From Ustilaginoidea virens (Eukaryota > Ascomycota > Sordariomycetes > Hypocreales > Clavicipitaceae), in NCBI RefSeq assembly GCF_000687475.1, contig NC_057322.1, forward strand, positions 2,046,001-2,110,000: 64,000 nucleotides of DNA, read 5' to 3'. The position numbers and the translations under genes are program-made. Below the pieces are notes generated by a model that was not told the origin of the DNA, did not search any database, and worked only from the letters and a program-made list of their open reading frames with translations. Position 1 is the first letter of the stretch, and the number at the start of each line of letters is the position of its first letter. Shown here piece by piece: positions 41,237-53,184 of the stretch.

Positions 41237-41497
41237 TCAGCCGGATGAGCTGTGAGACTTGCCAACCAGCCATGGGTCTTGCGCAAGTCTCTGAGTGTGT
41301 TTGGATGGGGTCTCGACCGGCTTTGGGACCGGTTTGGCAGCGTCGTTGGAGTGCATCGTGGTTCCGCAGTGGTTGACTTGGCCTGGCATGTGAGCGAAGA
41401 GCATGGGGTAGGATACTGAGATAAGTGCGGGGAGTAGGGCGAGAAAAATTGCGCAGAGGACACTCCAGATCCAGAGCGGAGGACGAGCCTGATGCAT
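41237..41497 (-). CDS. Putative small membrane or secreted protein
   Basis: 86-codon frame starting at a real ATG. Residues about 8-32 (LWIWSVLCAIFLALLPALIS and on) form one strong hydrophobic segment that could be a signal anchor. The rest is polar with a Pro/Lys run (KPVPKPVETPSKH). I recognise no family, and there is no supporting neighbour. It could be the first exon of something larger or chance. Confidence 0.25.
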   Translation of the reverse strand: MHQARPPLWIWSVLCAIFLALLPALISVSYPMLFAHMPGQVNHCGTTMHSNDAAKPVPKPVETPSKHTQRLAQDPWLVGKSHSSSG

Positions 41498-42466
41498 CTA
41501 CCCGTTGTATCCAAGCTACGTGAATGCAAGCATACCACGTTTCGCAGTGCGGAAAACCAAAAGAAGCCCGTTGACAGGTAGCAAGTCATGTAGCAAGTCA
41601 TGATGCACTTGGGCACGGAGCCTCGTTGCAGGTCTTGGAAGACGTGCAGCAGGGCCCGATCCAAGAGCGACGCGAGAACTTGAAACCTTTAGGAACTGTC
41701 TGTCCCCACGTGGAGGCTCCGCCATGCTGGACAGTTTGCAGAAGGAACTTCGGGATTCGAGTCGGACTTGCTGCTCTCGAACTATAACTCAGGTGATTTG
41801 GAGAGTTGGTCTTGTGCACAAGAGAAGACAAATAAGAGGCGAAGCAAGATGCCCTTGGAAGCATGGATAAGTAGATATCCGCCGCTGTCAATGTAGAATG
41901 CTCCGTACAATCTACACAAACATGGACCGCCCCTTTGACATCCCGGATGGCTGGCATCTCCAACTGCCTATGTCATCAAGTGACTGATACCGACGTGTGC
42001 TGCTCTGGGGATGCTTGCCACGTTTCTTCCCCGCCTATTGATGTGATGCTCGCAAGTCCATGACAGGTTGCCCGTTGGGAACGAAGACTTGGTTATCCGT
42101 GAAAGACGGGGGTTTGCCGCGACAACAGACCGGTGGCCAAGGAGCAGCACGTGGTGGGATGAAGGTCTGTTTTTGACGCCTGGATGGAGGCAGAAGCGGC
42201 TAGTTGGTATACCGCCAGCGGGTTGTATATTAAAAGAGACGAAATCGTGCCGGTCACGGGCGAATTCCGGCTGCCCCTGGTGTCGGCTCCAGAGTGCAAT
42301 ACTGTCTGGACTCTATTCCGTTCCGTACTGCCTTGTTCGTCTTGGTCGCGCGTCGGTGACGTCAAAGTCGTCCACCTGCACAGACAGATACGGACGGATA
42401 CCGTTAGGGCTCGCTAGTGCACTCATCGACAACTTCACCAGCCCATCTTCCCGACCATCCGAAGCC

Positions 42467-42742
42467 ATGCCCATCGTCTATTGTTGTCGACAGTGCAAGC
42501 GCGCGCCAGCCGTTGGCTGTTCATCGTGAGTTCGGCCCCATTGTTTCCCTATGCCAACTCAACTCAACCCCCCTCTGATAAGCTCGCTCGGGTGCCTCAG
42601 GCTTCCTGCCCGACCGTTCGCTTCGTTGTGCTTTCTAAATGCAGCCGCGTATTTTGCGACGGGCACACTCCTGACGTGTCGTTATCCCATGTACCCACTC
42701 GAGTTTGCAAAACGGTGGCTGGAGGCTAGGGAAAGTCTATAG
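42467..42742 (+). CDS. Putative small two-exon protein, very uncertain
   Basis: ATG CCC ATC at 42467 opens 20 codons with CCRQCKRAP, ending at a good GTGAGT donor (42520). A CAG near 42600 would restore an open frame to the TAG at 42740-42742. The joined product would be about 65 residues. No family is recognised; splice sites alone support it. Confidence 0.2.
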
Positions 42743-43542
42743 CTATTGTCATGATATTGACAATACCACCAGAGGCTCGAAAATAACTCATCGCTATTCT
42801 CTGTCTCGGCACTTCATTTCGGATAGGCAGGCGACTCCAATTCCTGCGTAGGCGTGCAGTCCCAGCATGAGGTTATTCAACAACCCCCATCAAGGTAACC
42901 CCCATCAAGGTGATTGTACTTCAAGTCAACCAAGCCTCGAGCTTGAGAGTCGTCAAAGGGCGACGTCATTTCCCACGCTTCACGGCTCGTTGACGAAATG
43001 ACTCGTTGAGGGTATTGTCAGGGCCATGCTGGTCGGTTGAATGTCTTGCAGGCACACAGTATCTTGGCAGCACGTGGCTGGAGAGACTACATCTCAACAA
43101 GTGTCAAGTTACGATGCGATGCGTGGAGGAGGCACCAGCGTCGTGGGCAAGACAGATCCCAGGGCCCCTCAAAGAACATGATGAGGAGTCGATACTTGGA
43201 ATTCACAAGTGAGAAAATCATCGGCCGTGTCAGTTGTCGCCAGCCAAGTACCTAGGTAGGTACCTACCTAGGTTAGGTACCTTATGTAAAAGTGTCTTGG
43301 GTAGGTGCACGTGGAGTCGAGAGCATCATCGTATGTCGACCAGCGCGGTACAAGTAGGCGCTGCGTCAATAAAGCGGCAGGAGCTTCCCCGTCCTCCTGC
43401 CCTCCCGACCCTCACTCAGCCATGGCGAGGCCGGAGGGCGCCTCGAGTCAAACTGCACACCTAAAGTACTTTGAAGTGTTTGTCCGCCAAAAAAGGCAAC
43501 AAGAAACAGCAATGGGAAGCTGGGGTTATTAATACCATGGTT

Positions 43543-43546
43543 TCCC

Positions 43547-43597
<51 letters not shown>

Positions 43598-43600
43598 CCC
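43543..43600. repeat. (CCATGC)n hexanucleotide repeat
   Basis: About nine copies of CCATGC in a row between 43543 and 43598. On the minus strand it would encode alternating Gly-His within an otherwise unsupported frame. Confidence 0.92.
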
Positions 43601-44201
43601 CTTCACTTGTCCCACCCGTCTTGGGGTGCCAAACCTGCTGCTCGTTACATAAACATAAACTCTCCGCGTTACCCTGCGATTGCCATTTGCGCGGCGTAAG
43701 CCTCACGGAGCACGGATACATACCTGCGGCCGGGCTGAACCGACGCCCCTTTCCGCTCATGACCTGGAGTCTCCGTTCGATTTCTCTGCGTCGTCGTCTC
43801 CCATACCGTCAACGGCAACTTTCAAGAATATCTACCTAGGTAGGCACCTAAGCCAATATTTGACCCCCGAGGGCCCAGCTGCCCGTTGAATTCCTCGGAA
43901 GCCTCGGAAGCCTCGCAAGCCTCCCAAGTCGCTGCCACTTGCTTCCTCCGACAAGCATTGCCACTACCAGACCCCCCTCCCCCCCCCCCCGACCCGCCCA
44001 CCGAACAATCGCTGTTCGGCACTCGGTAAACCAGCTCTATGGGACCTCAGTGCTCGCTGCCACCTCACTGCCACCGCACCTTGACTTTTCCAAAGTCGTC
44101 CTTCTCCACTGCCAGCTCTGACTGGGCTTCTTTTCCCCGGATACTGCTCCTCGCGCCTGCGACGGTAGCTGCAGCCGCGGCTTCCGTCGCCGTTGCTTGT
44201 G

Positions 44202-46591
44202 ATGGAACCTCGTCCTGACAGGGTTCAGGGGGCCCCAGAGTATGTCTCGCCGTGCTCCTGGTTGTAATTGAGAAATTCCCGCCAGGCTTCTTGTTTCAGC
44301 TGAATATAAGCGGGCCGGGCGCTCTCGGGAGACGAACAATGTCGGCGTCTCAGATTCGCATGAAAATCAAGACAAGAGAGTCTCAACCACGCTGCAGACT
44401 TTTGAACTCGTCTCTCCCACCATCGACTTGGATTTGCTGACTTCCATGCTCGCGGCAGAATTACAAATGACTTCCATACCGCCCTTTCGACCGAGGCGGG
44501 GCTCAGCTCCCGCGCTGGCTCTGTTCCGCAAGTCAATCTCAATTCCAATATCGAAGCAAAGTAGGGCCTTTTCAAACCATGGTGTGCCTGATCGACTTCA
44601 CAAAAGCTCCTCTCGATACTAATACTCATTGTGTGCAACAGGATCAAAAACCCGTTAATTGGAATCCCTCGACGTGTGCTTCTCAGAAATGTGGACCATT
44701 TCTGTCTCGAGAAAGACCTGGGCGACTACCGTCATCTCATCAGACAAGGCGCTCTCGTTGCCCAAGATCCCACTGGCTATGAAGACATCATCGGCCCCGA
44801 AGCCCTCAGCCAAGAGGACGTTGATTCCTTGCGTGCAGAGGTTCTTCACAAATGGCGCATCCCCAAGGTTTTATACCTGACCATCATTACTTGTTCAGTC
44901 GGCGCTGCAGTCCAAGGGTGGGACCAGACGGGTTCAAACGGCGCCAACCTCGAATTCCCCAAAGCCTTTGGCATCGGAGGCAACTCCAATCGCGAGAAGC
45001 TCCTGGTTGGTCTCGTCAATGCCGCTCCATATATCGGCACTGCCTTGGTCGGGTGCTGGCTGACCGATCCCATCAACTCGTACTTTGGGCGCCGCGGTTC
45101 CATTTTTGTTGCCGCAAATTTCTGCTTATGGCCAGTTCTGGCCGGTGCCTTTTGCAACACCTGGCAGCAACTTTTCGCATGTCGCATCCTCCTTGGCGTT
45201 GGCATGGGCACCAAAGCTTCGACTGGTGAGTCACGCAAAGAAAACCCGTCGAGAGCCATCGTTGCCCGCGCCACTGTCCTGACCTTGCCCTCGTCTTAGT
45301 GCCAATCTATGCTGCGGAAAACTCGCCCGCTCCTATTCGAGGTGCTTTGGTCATGAGCTGGCAATTGTGGACTGCGTTCGGCATATTCTTGGGGACGTGT
45401 GCCAACCTGGGCCTAATGAAGCTCCTCGAAAATGTCTGGCGATTCCAACTGGGATCGGCATTTATCCCGGCTGTCCCGCTCGCCCTTCTCATCTACTTTT
45501 GCCCCGAATCGCCGCGTTGGTACATCAAGAAGGGCCGCTATAGAGACGCCATGCGATCGCTGCTCCGGTTACGAAACAGTCCTGTCCAAGCCGCTCGCGA
45601 CTTGTACTACATCCATGTTCAGCTTCAAGTCGAGAAGGAGTTCATCGGACACGGCGACTACGTAAATAGGTTCATCGATCTATTCAAAATTCCGCGCATC
45701 CGCCGAGCCACGCTTGCCTCGTTTATAGTCATGATAGCCCAACAGATGTGCGGCATCAACATTATCGCATTTTACTCGTCCGACGTTTTCCGCACAGCCG
45801 GCGCCTCTCCTCTGGAGGCACTGTGGGCTACTTGGGGGTTTGGGCTCATCAACTTTTTATTTGCGTTCCCTGCTGTGTGGACGATTGACACGTTTGGACG
45901 GCGATCTTTACTATTGTTTACCTTTCCACAAATGGCGTGGACATTGCTCGCGGCTGGACTGTGTACTCTGATACCGGGAACAACTGGCCCGCATCTCGCC
46001 ATGGTTGCCGCGTTTGTCTATCTATTCGCAGCGTTTTACTCTCCCGGCGAGGGACCCGTTCCGTTTACGTACTCGGCCGAAGTGTTTCCCCTTTCTCACC
46101 GTGAGGTCGGCATGGCGTGGGCCGTGGCGACAAACCTGTTCTGGGCGGCGGTTCTGGGCATCACGTTCCCTCTCATGCTCGGCCGGCTGGGGGTGATTGG
46201 ATCCTTTGGGTTTTATGCAGGTTTCAACATTGCCGCACTTGTTTTGATCTTCTTATTTGTTCCGGAGACCAAGCAGAGGACGCTAGAGGAGCTCGATTAC
46301 ATCTTTGCTGTTCCCACCCGGGTCTTTGTGCGGTACCAGACGACCAAGGCGCTTCCTTGGTGGTGCAAACGATGGCTTCTCTTCCAAAAGCATGCGAGGC
46401 TCCAGCCGCTGTATCAGCTGGATGTTGCGGAGCACGAGGAGGAAGAAGAAGAAGAAGAAGAACCAGAAGATAATAAAAGCAGCCACGGGGGAGATGAAAA
46501 CGACAAGGCCATGGTGGAGTTGAAAGATGTAGTGGGATACGCGACGACTACGAGGACAAGAGAACCGATGAGGCGAAGCAGCAGCCAGTAA
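44202..46591 (+). CDS. MFS sugar porter family transporter
   Basis: Plasma-membrane sugar or polyol transporter with 12 transmembrane helices. Four exons: 44202-44239, 44459-44560, 44642-45225 and 45300-46591; 671 residues. The first two exons were found by phase: [13 protein letters not shown] joins ITNDFHTAL and leads through NLNSNIEAK into IKNPLIGIP, which is family-like. Signatures include [47 protein letters not shown], the [22 protein letters not shown] motif (here [12 protein letters not shown]) and [12 protein letters not shown] at the end of TM12. The cytosolic tail carries a Glu run (about residues 605-615) encoded by a GAA repeat. The specific substrate cannot be told; relatives are listed as hexose or inositol transporters. 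Confidence 0.9.
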
Positions 46592-49522
46592 GTAGTTCAA
46601 GCGAACTGGCCGCCATTATGGCATTTGGGAATATTTTCGCACTAGCACACGGGCCTATGCTTCTTGGGAAACCATCTTTTATACATATATATGTATGTAT
46701 ATATATATCGGTCTTGTCCATGTTGTTAGATGTGTTTTAACATTCGGACACTTGAGCATTGGCAGCTGATGATACACACGAGTCGGAGCAGGCGCTTGGA
46801 TGGATGGATGGACGACGGCAGTCACGATACCCTATGTAAATTACCCGCTTTTCCATGTACGCACAACGTAATGCAGCAGCTGTGTTTTTTCTTTTTCTTT
46901 TTCTTTTCTTTTTAAGTTTTGTTTTGTATGATGCGCAGACTGTTTGGTTCTGGAGTCCAGTTCACGGCCTTTTGGAGCACTCGCTGCCTTGAAGACGAGC
47001 GCGGGCGCGCCGTCACCACTTGGCGGATTCCGTCTGGATGCAGCGGCCAGTCGGTCAGCATCGAAGCTGGGAGTTGATTGAGTGATACGGCGTCAGAGGG
47101 TACTGGTGTTGGGCGTGATGTGGGCCTTGCCGGCATGCAACTTTGGGTGGAAACTTGCAATTACAGTGCCTCTGACTAATATGCCCGAGGTTGATATTCT
47201 TGACGTCCACTGGTGGATACTATTAAATTGAACAGGGGGATTTACAGAAGCTGAGGGTAGCTTTGAAGTAAAAGGTCAAGAGTTTATAAAATAAAACACA
47301 TGCAATATTAGAATTTTCAGTGACTAAACATGGACATGTATAGAAAGCCAAGCCCCTGCGAGCATGGCATGGAAAGTGCTACAGTCAATACAGTATGTAG
47401 TATGTATCATATGTGCCATGGGCGTGGGGTCTGGACTTGTGGCGGCGTATGGACAGGGTATAGTGAGTCAGTGACGGCCACGGCCCTCTGCAACAACCGG
47501 ACGTTTTCTATATTTGGAGCGAGAAGCTGTTGAAGGGTGCTGTAGGATTACCAAGGGGGAATGAAGTTTCTTTTCCTAGCTGGAAAGATGCATGCGCTTT
47601 GGAACAAATTCAACCCACCTCATCCACGACTTTCCTTTCAGTCCCCAAGAGCCCAGGACAGGACCAAGCTGGATGGAACTTATGGGGCCGCCGGCCAAAG
47701 AATCGACGGGGCTCGAGGGGTGGCAGGCCGGCCGCCTGGCGAACTCAAACGCTGCAACGCCGAGTGGGCAGCCTTTTTTCATGTGAGATTTTGATTTCCA
47801 GAAACCGTACTCTGTACTCCGTACGCGGCCAAGACTCGTGCTTCTGCCTCTCGTCGGGCCTTGGCTGACGCACTGGCTCGGGTATGACGTATGCGTCAAT
47901 CCATCCGTTGGTTGGCGCGCGGGAGGGGTTTCGCGGTGGCAAACGGATGGATTCGTGGCTTGCCAGGCTGGCGGAAGAGATTTTCTAGTGCGGCGGCGAA
48001 TGGCGAGGCCAAGATGAGGGATCGAGATGAGCAAGGTGGTGGGGGGGGAGGGGGGCCCAGAGACAGTGGCCGTCCGTTGGGGGAATGGAGAGACGATGAG
48101 CAACGATGGGGCTGGTTGGGCAACGAATGCACGATGCCGGGGTGGCTGATGTTTCCCTGCGTACCGGCGTGGCTGGGTTTGTCTTCATGTGCGCTGTGCT
48201 GTGATTGATGCTTAGTCGCGTGCGTACGGCGGAGACCGCCGAGTCGTGTTGATGTTTCTGATTGGAAAGAAGGGACGAAACGGATTGACGAGATTGGAAT
48301 GGTCCTTGTCGGGAGAATTTACTGAACGGGCCACGGACAGCGCAGATTTATCGCCTGTCCTGCCCCTGTGGCGTTGCGCTTGGCGGCCAAGGATGGTGGG
48401 TGGCTGTGCCAGCGGGCATGAAATTGATTCCATGGAATGCAGGGGAAACGTTGCCGTTGCAGGTGCTTTGTGTCACGGTACGTAGTGCTGTAGCTGCTGG
48501 CTGTTTGCACCCAGACTCAACTTGGGTCAATACCTGCCGGGCTTCAACATGGCTCAATTGATGCTGAAAATGCGCAGTGACCTGGTTATTTCAATCGTTT
48601 TCAGCAAAGATGTTTTGTTTTTGCCCGTTCGTATATATCTATTTACTTACTTCCGCGAATGAGGTCAACGATTGATGCTTCTTGTCTGTCAATCTGGGTC
48701 CGCCGCACAGGCGTGCCAGGTACCTTCAGGTACCTGGGTACCTAGTTACATCAGCCAAGCCCTCCCTCCACACCTCCTCACACCAGGCACTTGCCGATGG
48801 CTGTCCCCCGTATCTTGTTTCACTCTCGCTTCTCCACCCATCCGTGGCCAGAAACCCCTTACGTAGCATTTGCAACTTTTTGAGCTCCACACCCGCAGCA
48901 TCATTCTTTTCCTGCGTGCCTTTCTCCTTATCCCATTTCCTTCAGCCCTCTCCTTTGTTTCACTCGTGCTAGATTTCCCTTATTCGTATCTTTTCCTAGA
49001 CAACTCCTCTCGCGTTGATTTGATTTTGTTTTAGACGCAACCCATCGGACTACAGTAGGCCTCGGCCAGAGATAACGTCTGCAGCAGCCGTCACAACACC
49101 ACCACCAAGAAATCTTCACCTTGTGCTCTGGAGGTGCGAGCCATTTTGAATTCGTTATTCCTCGATTGACTGGAGCCGGACTTCAGGTCTACGCTTGCGG
49201 CGCGAGGAATCCCCAGCTGCCAAATCGCTGGCATCCGCACTTGGTATCTTTTTTTTCACACCGGCGACGCGTTTCCCTTCGAATTGTATTCACGAATCAC
49301 GAATTCTTTGTACCTTTGTTTGCTCTGGGCGAATACCCGGAACGGAGGCATTGATTGCAAGCGTTGGTTTTTTTCACAATACGCTGCGTCGCCAACTCCA
49401 ACACCTAGACCAACCCACGGACTTGTGTGTGATTCCGCCCTTCAGTTCTCGTCCCCGAGCAACAGTACAACAACAAAAAGGGTCGAACCCGCCCCGGCAA
49501 CACGTCCTTTGGCCTGGGTGTG
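46592..49522. promoter_or_regulatory. Long intergenic region and leader of the MscS channel gene
   Basis: 2.9 kb with no supported gene. Contains an alternating TA/GT stretch at 46681-46710, a T-rich run near 46885-46912, an exact TACTCCGTA at 47815-47823, a GTACCT cluster at 48717-48749 and a strongly pyrimidine-rich stretch at 48755-49015, which probably marks the transcription start and a long 5' leader of the channel gene. Confidence 0.4.
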
Positions 49523-52278
49523 ATGGTGGCAAATCGGCAGACGTCGGGCTTCATCCCCCTCGGCAGCAAATCGGAACACGACATGAACGAAGCCGGTATC
49601 CCTCTGACTGCGGTCAAGAGCAGTGCCTCGACCTCGGGCAACCGCAAACCCAGCCACGCCACATCCCACTCGTGTGATTCCGCATCATCAGAAAAGCCCG
49701 AGAATGAGCTGCATCACCGCCATGCTGGCCGTCGGCGAAAGGTTGGTGATGACAAGTTGGGCCGGAACAACACCGGCGGTTCCGACGAAGTCAGCGTAAA
49801 CGCACTCGGCAGGCTCTACGAGAAAGTCGTTGGCTTTTCTGTCGTCACGCGCTACATGGTCTACGTGGTGCCGGTTGCGGTTCTGCTCGGTATCCCTCTC
49901 GTCGCCCTTCACCTTGCCGACAAAAAGGACGAGATCTTCCTCGGCTCCGGTGACAGCTTCAAGGACGCTAACGGCAAGGCCAAGAACAAGAACGGCCCTA
50001 CCTTGTTCAAACTCTTCCAATGGATCGAAATCACTTGGCTTTCCCTGTGGGCCGCCAAAGTGGTCGCCTGGGTGCTTCCCAAGGCTTTCATGTTCATTTG
50101 CGGTGTCGTCAGCATGGGAGTGCGCAAGTACGCCACTGTTTTGAAGAACTTGACCATCACTCTGTCCCTCTTCTTCTGGGCCCTCGCCACCTGGATTACC
50201 TTCAGGAACCTGTTCGCCGAGCCAATCAACTTCCACGTCTCTTGGTGCGACACCATGGAGAAGATCTTGGGTGCCCTCTTTGTGTCTTCAGCCGTGCTCT
50301 TGGTGGAGAAGGCACTGGTGCAGTTGATTGGCGTTTCCTATCACCAACGTTCTTTTGCAAACCGCATCAAGGCCTCCAAGCACGAGATACACCTGCTCGG
50401 CCTGCTGTACGACGCTTCCCGAACCCTGTTTCCCATGTACTGCCGGGATTTCGCCGAGGAAGATTATGTCATCAACGATAGCATTGACATGATGCTGCGA
50501 TCCAAGAAGAAGAAAATCATTGGCGGCAACGGAGCTGCCACGCCCATGAAGATCATTGGCGATGTCGGTCGATTCGGAGACAAGGTCACCTCGGTTGTCG
50601 GACATGTTGCAAAGGAGATTACCGGAAAGCAGGTCTTCAATCCCAACTCTGCCCATTCCATTGTCCTCGAGGCTTTGGAGAAGAAGTTGCCGTCCGAGGC
50701 ACTTGCCCGACGAATCTGGATGTCTTTTGTCCTCGAGGGCAAGGACGCCCTGTACCTGGACGATTTTGAAGAGGTTTTGGGCCCTGAGTACAAATCGGAA
50801 GCTGAAGAGGCCTTCAACATGATAGATTCGGATGCGAATGGCGACATCAGTCTTGACGAAATGGTCCGCAAAACGATGGAAATTGGCCAGGAGCGCAAAG
50901 CAATCGGCGAAGGCATGAAGGACATTGGCCAAGCTCTCCGTGTTTTTGACAAGGTCTTGCTTTTCGTGGTCGTCCTGCTAACCGTTTTCATCTTCCGTAA
51001 GCACGCACCCGCATCACATCAGCCCATTCCTTCTTGTATGCACGGTACTGACAGTGGCTTTTTCTTCTTCTTTTAGTCTTCTTCTTCCACAGCAGCTTCT
51101 TGACTACGGTCGCCACTGCTGGCACAGCGCTTCTGTCGCTGTCCTTTGTCTTTGCCGTCACAACTCAAGAGTTTCTTGGTTCTTGCATTTTCCTCTTCGT
51201 CAAGCATCCGTATGACGTGGGTGATCGGGTCGAGATTGGTGGCGTGCAGATGATGGTTGAGAGGATCTCTCTGCTGTACACCGTCTTCACCAAAACTTCC
51301 CAGAACCAAGTGACTCAAGTACCCAACATTGTTCTGAATAATCTTTGGATCGACAATGTTACGCGAAGCAAGTCCATGACAGAGTCCTTCAAAGTCGACG
51401 TGTCGTATGACACGTCATTCGAAGACATTGAGCTGCTCCGTGCCGAGATGGAGAAGTTTGTCAGACACCCCGACAACTCTCGCGACTTCAAGCCCGAGTT
51501 CACCATTGGGGTTGACGGCGTCAACAACCTCGACAAGCTCACCTTGGATATCTCGATCCAGCACAAGTCTAACTGGCACAACGGCGTTGTCAAGGCCACT
51601 CGCCGCTCCAAGTTCATGTGTGCTCTGGCGCTTGCTCTCAAGAAGATTCCCATCCACCCTCCTGGAGGCGGCGTTGAAGCCCTGGGCGGACCCACCAACC
51701 CAACTTACTCGGTTGCGGTGACCGACCCATGGGCAGCCAAAAGCCGCGAGGAGGCCGCTAAGAAGGCAGACGCTGCGCGCATGGTGCCGGCCCAGGTCGG
51801 CCAGACGGACGAGGAGGCTCATGCCGCCGAAACACAGGCCGCTGCCGAGCTGAATGCTAGAACGTTGGCCGTCGAGACGAGTGGCAACTGGGACTCGCGA
51901 GATGACCGATCCATCGCGTCGCGCTCGCCGTCGATGGATCGACAACGCTCGAGGGACATTGATTCAATCCGCAACGAGCTCCTCAAGAGGGAGAGTCAGC
52001 GCGGACGAAGACGGGCGGGCGAGGGGCTTCAGTCGCTGAGCCCCTCGGTCGCCGGCGCTGGTGGCTATCTCATGAGCCCGCGACTAGGGTCCTTTGACGA
52101 GGAGGCGCAGACGGGCCTCCCTAGACGGTTCTTCAGCTTCAGCCGTGGTGGTCAGCACCCGCCTGCTGTGCAGGAAGAGGAAGAAGAGGCTCTCGAGCCA
52201 CGCCTCCGCCCGACGGAGTCGCAGCGGTCTCGGCTCGGCGGTCTTTCTCGAGGGCCATCACGCGGGCCGCGTGACTAG
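49523..52278 (+). CDS. Mechanosensitive ion channel, MscS family with EF-hand (Msy-type)
   Basis: Eukaryotic MscS-like channel; fission-yeast relatives Msy1/Msy2 sit in the ER and control calcium during hypo-osmotic shock. Two exons, 49523-50996 and 51077-52278, give 891 residues. Hydrophobic helices lie at about 110-130, 165-205, 215-235 and 255-280. An EF-hand (FNMIDSDANGDISLDEMV) at about 430-450 precedes the pore-lining helix (FLTTVATAGTALLSLSFVFA) and the MscS beta domain (FLFVKHPYDVGDRVEIGG; VPNIVLNNLWIDNVTRS). The C-terminal 200 residues are disordered and rich in S, R and E, with repeated acidic-basic pairs. The ATG at 49523 overlaps a GTG; no better upstream start was seen. Confidence 0.93.
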
Positions 52279-53184
52279 GTAAATCATCATGTGAAACCGG
52301 GGCCTAGTGGAAGGAAACAAGCATGGCTGTCGCATGATATGGGGGTTTTTGACGCCAACAAGGGCTGCACGGCCCCTTTGGGGTAGCTAAGGGTCACAGG
52401 CTGATCTCCAGCTTTTACGTGCTGTAATCGTAAAGCTGCGACTAGCAGCGGGCATGTAAAAAAGATAGAAAAAACGGCACAGCATGCCGGTTCAGGATAC
52501 GGTGACGTTTTGCGACGAGTGTTTGATTGACATGGCCGGGGGTGCTGGTGCCGGTAGCCAGTTGGTGCGGCAGCGCGCCGGTCCTGCTGCTCGTGTATTC
52601 GAGCGTTGGGGATGTAAAGCTCGTGTGCTGGGTGTCTGCGTACATGTTCGGAATAGGTAATTGCGTTGTGCGCCACGCCAACTCGTGACCGATGGTGAAT
52701 GCGTTTGGTAGTACGGAGTAGTACTGTTGCTATCGCGCGCATGGCTATATAGGCCGCGCGTTGCCAACACTGAGGTGTTTATGCGGCGATGCATGGGTAG
52801 ATGATGAAGGACGCTGTTGCGTGCCGATAATACCATGATAATTAGTGGATACGGTTTATAGTACTATTTCGCTCAGGGAAAGGGTTAAGGCATGTTTACG
52901 TAGGTACCTATGTAATACTATGATACTGAAGGTCAGTGGATACATTTAGTATCAGTACTATCATCATCGGGCTGACGCTTATCTAGGGGTCTGCACTGCC
53001 AACATTTCATGGCGATTGCGCGGCAATATATAGGGAGGTGATACAAGGACGCTCTCATTTGCCGTGGCATCTGCACATCCGTACACATGTGTTTATCCCT
53101 CATAGTGGCCGGTTTGACCTCAGCTTTTCATCTCGTCATCATTGGACCCGAGCTACAATAGTCAACTGCTCGGCGCGGTGGCAG
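52279..53184. other. Intergenic region between convergent channel and hydrolase genes
   Basis: Tail-to-tail spacer. Contains an exact TACGGAGTA at 52712-52720 and a GTAGGTACCTA at 52899-52909. AT-rich from about 52830 to 52990. No gene seen. Confidence 0.4.

Larger units (their letters stand above)
41053..44201. other. Intergenic region with short repeats and two weak gene candidates
   Basis: 3.1 kb with no firm gene. Weak candidates: an 86-codon minus-strand frame with a real ATG (41497-41237) and one hydrophobic segment, and a possible two-exon small protein at 42467-42742. Repeats: a CCTAGGTA palindrome cluster at about 43247-43283, a CCATGC hexamer run at 43543-43600, another CCTAGGTA at 43833-43842 and a C-run at 43976-43990. 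Confidence 0.4.
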
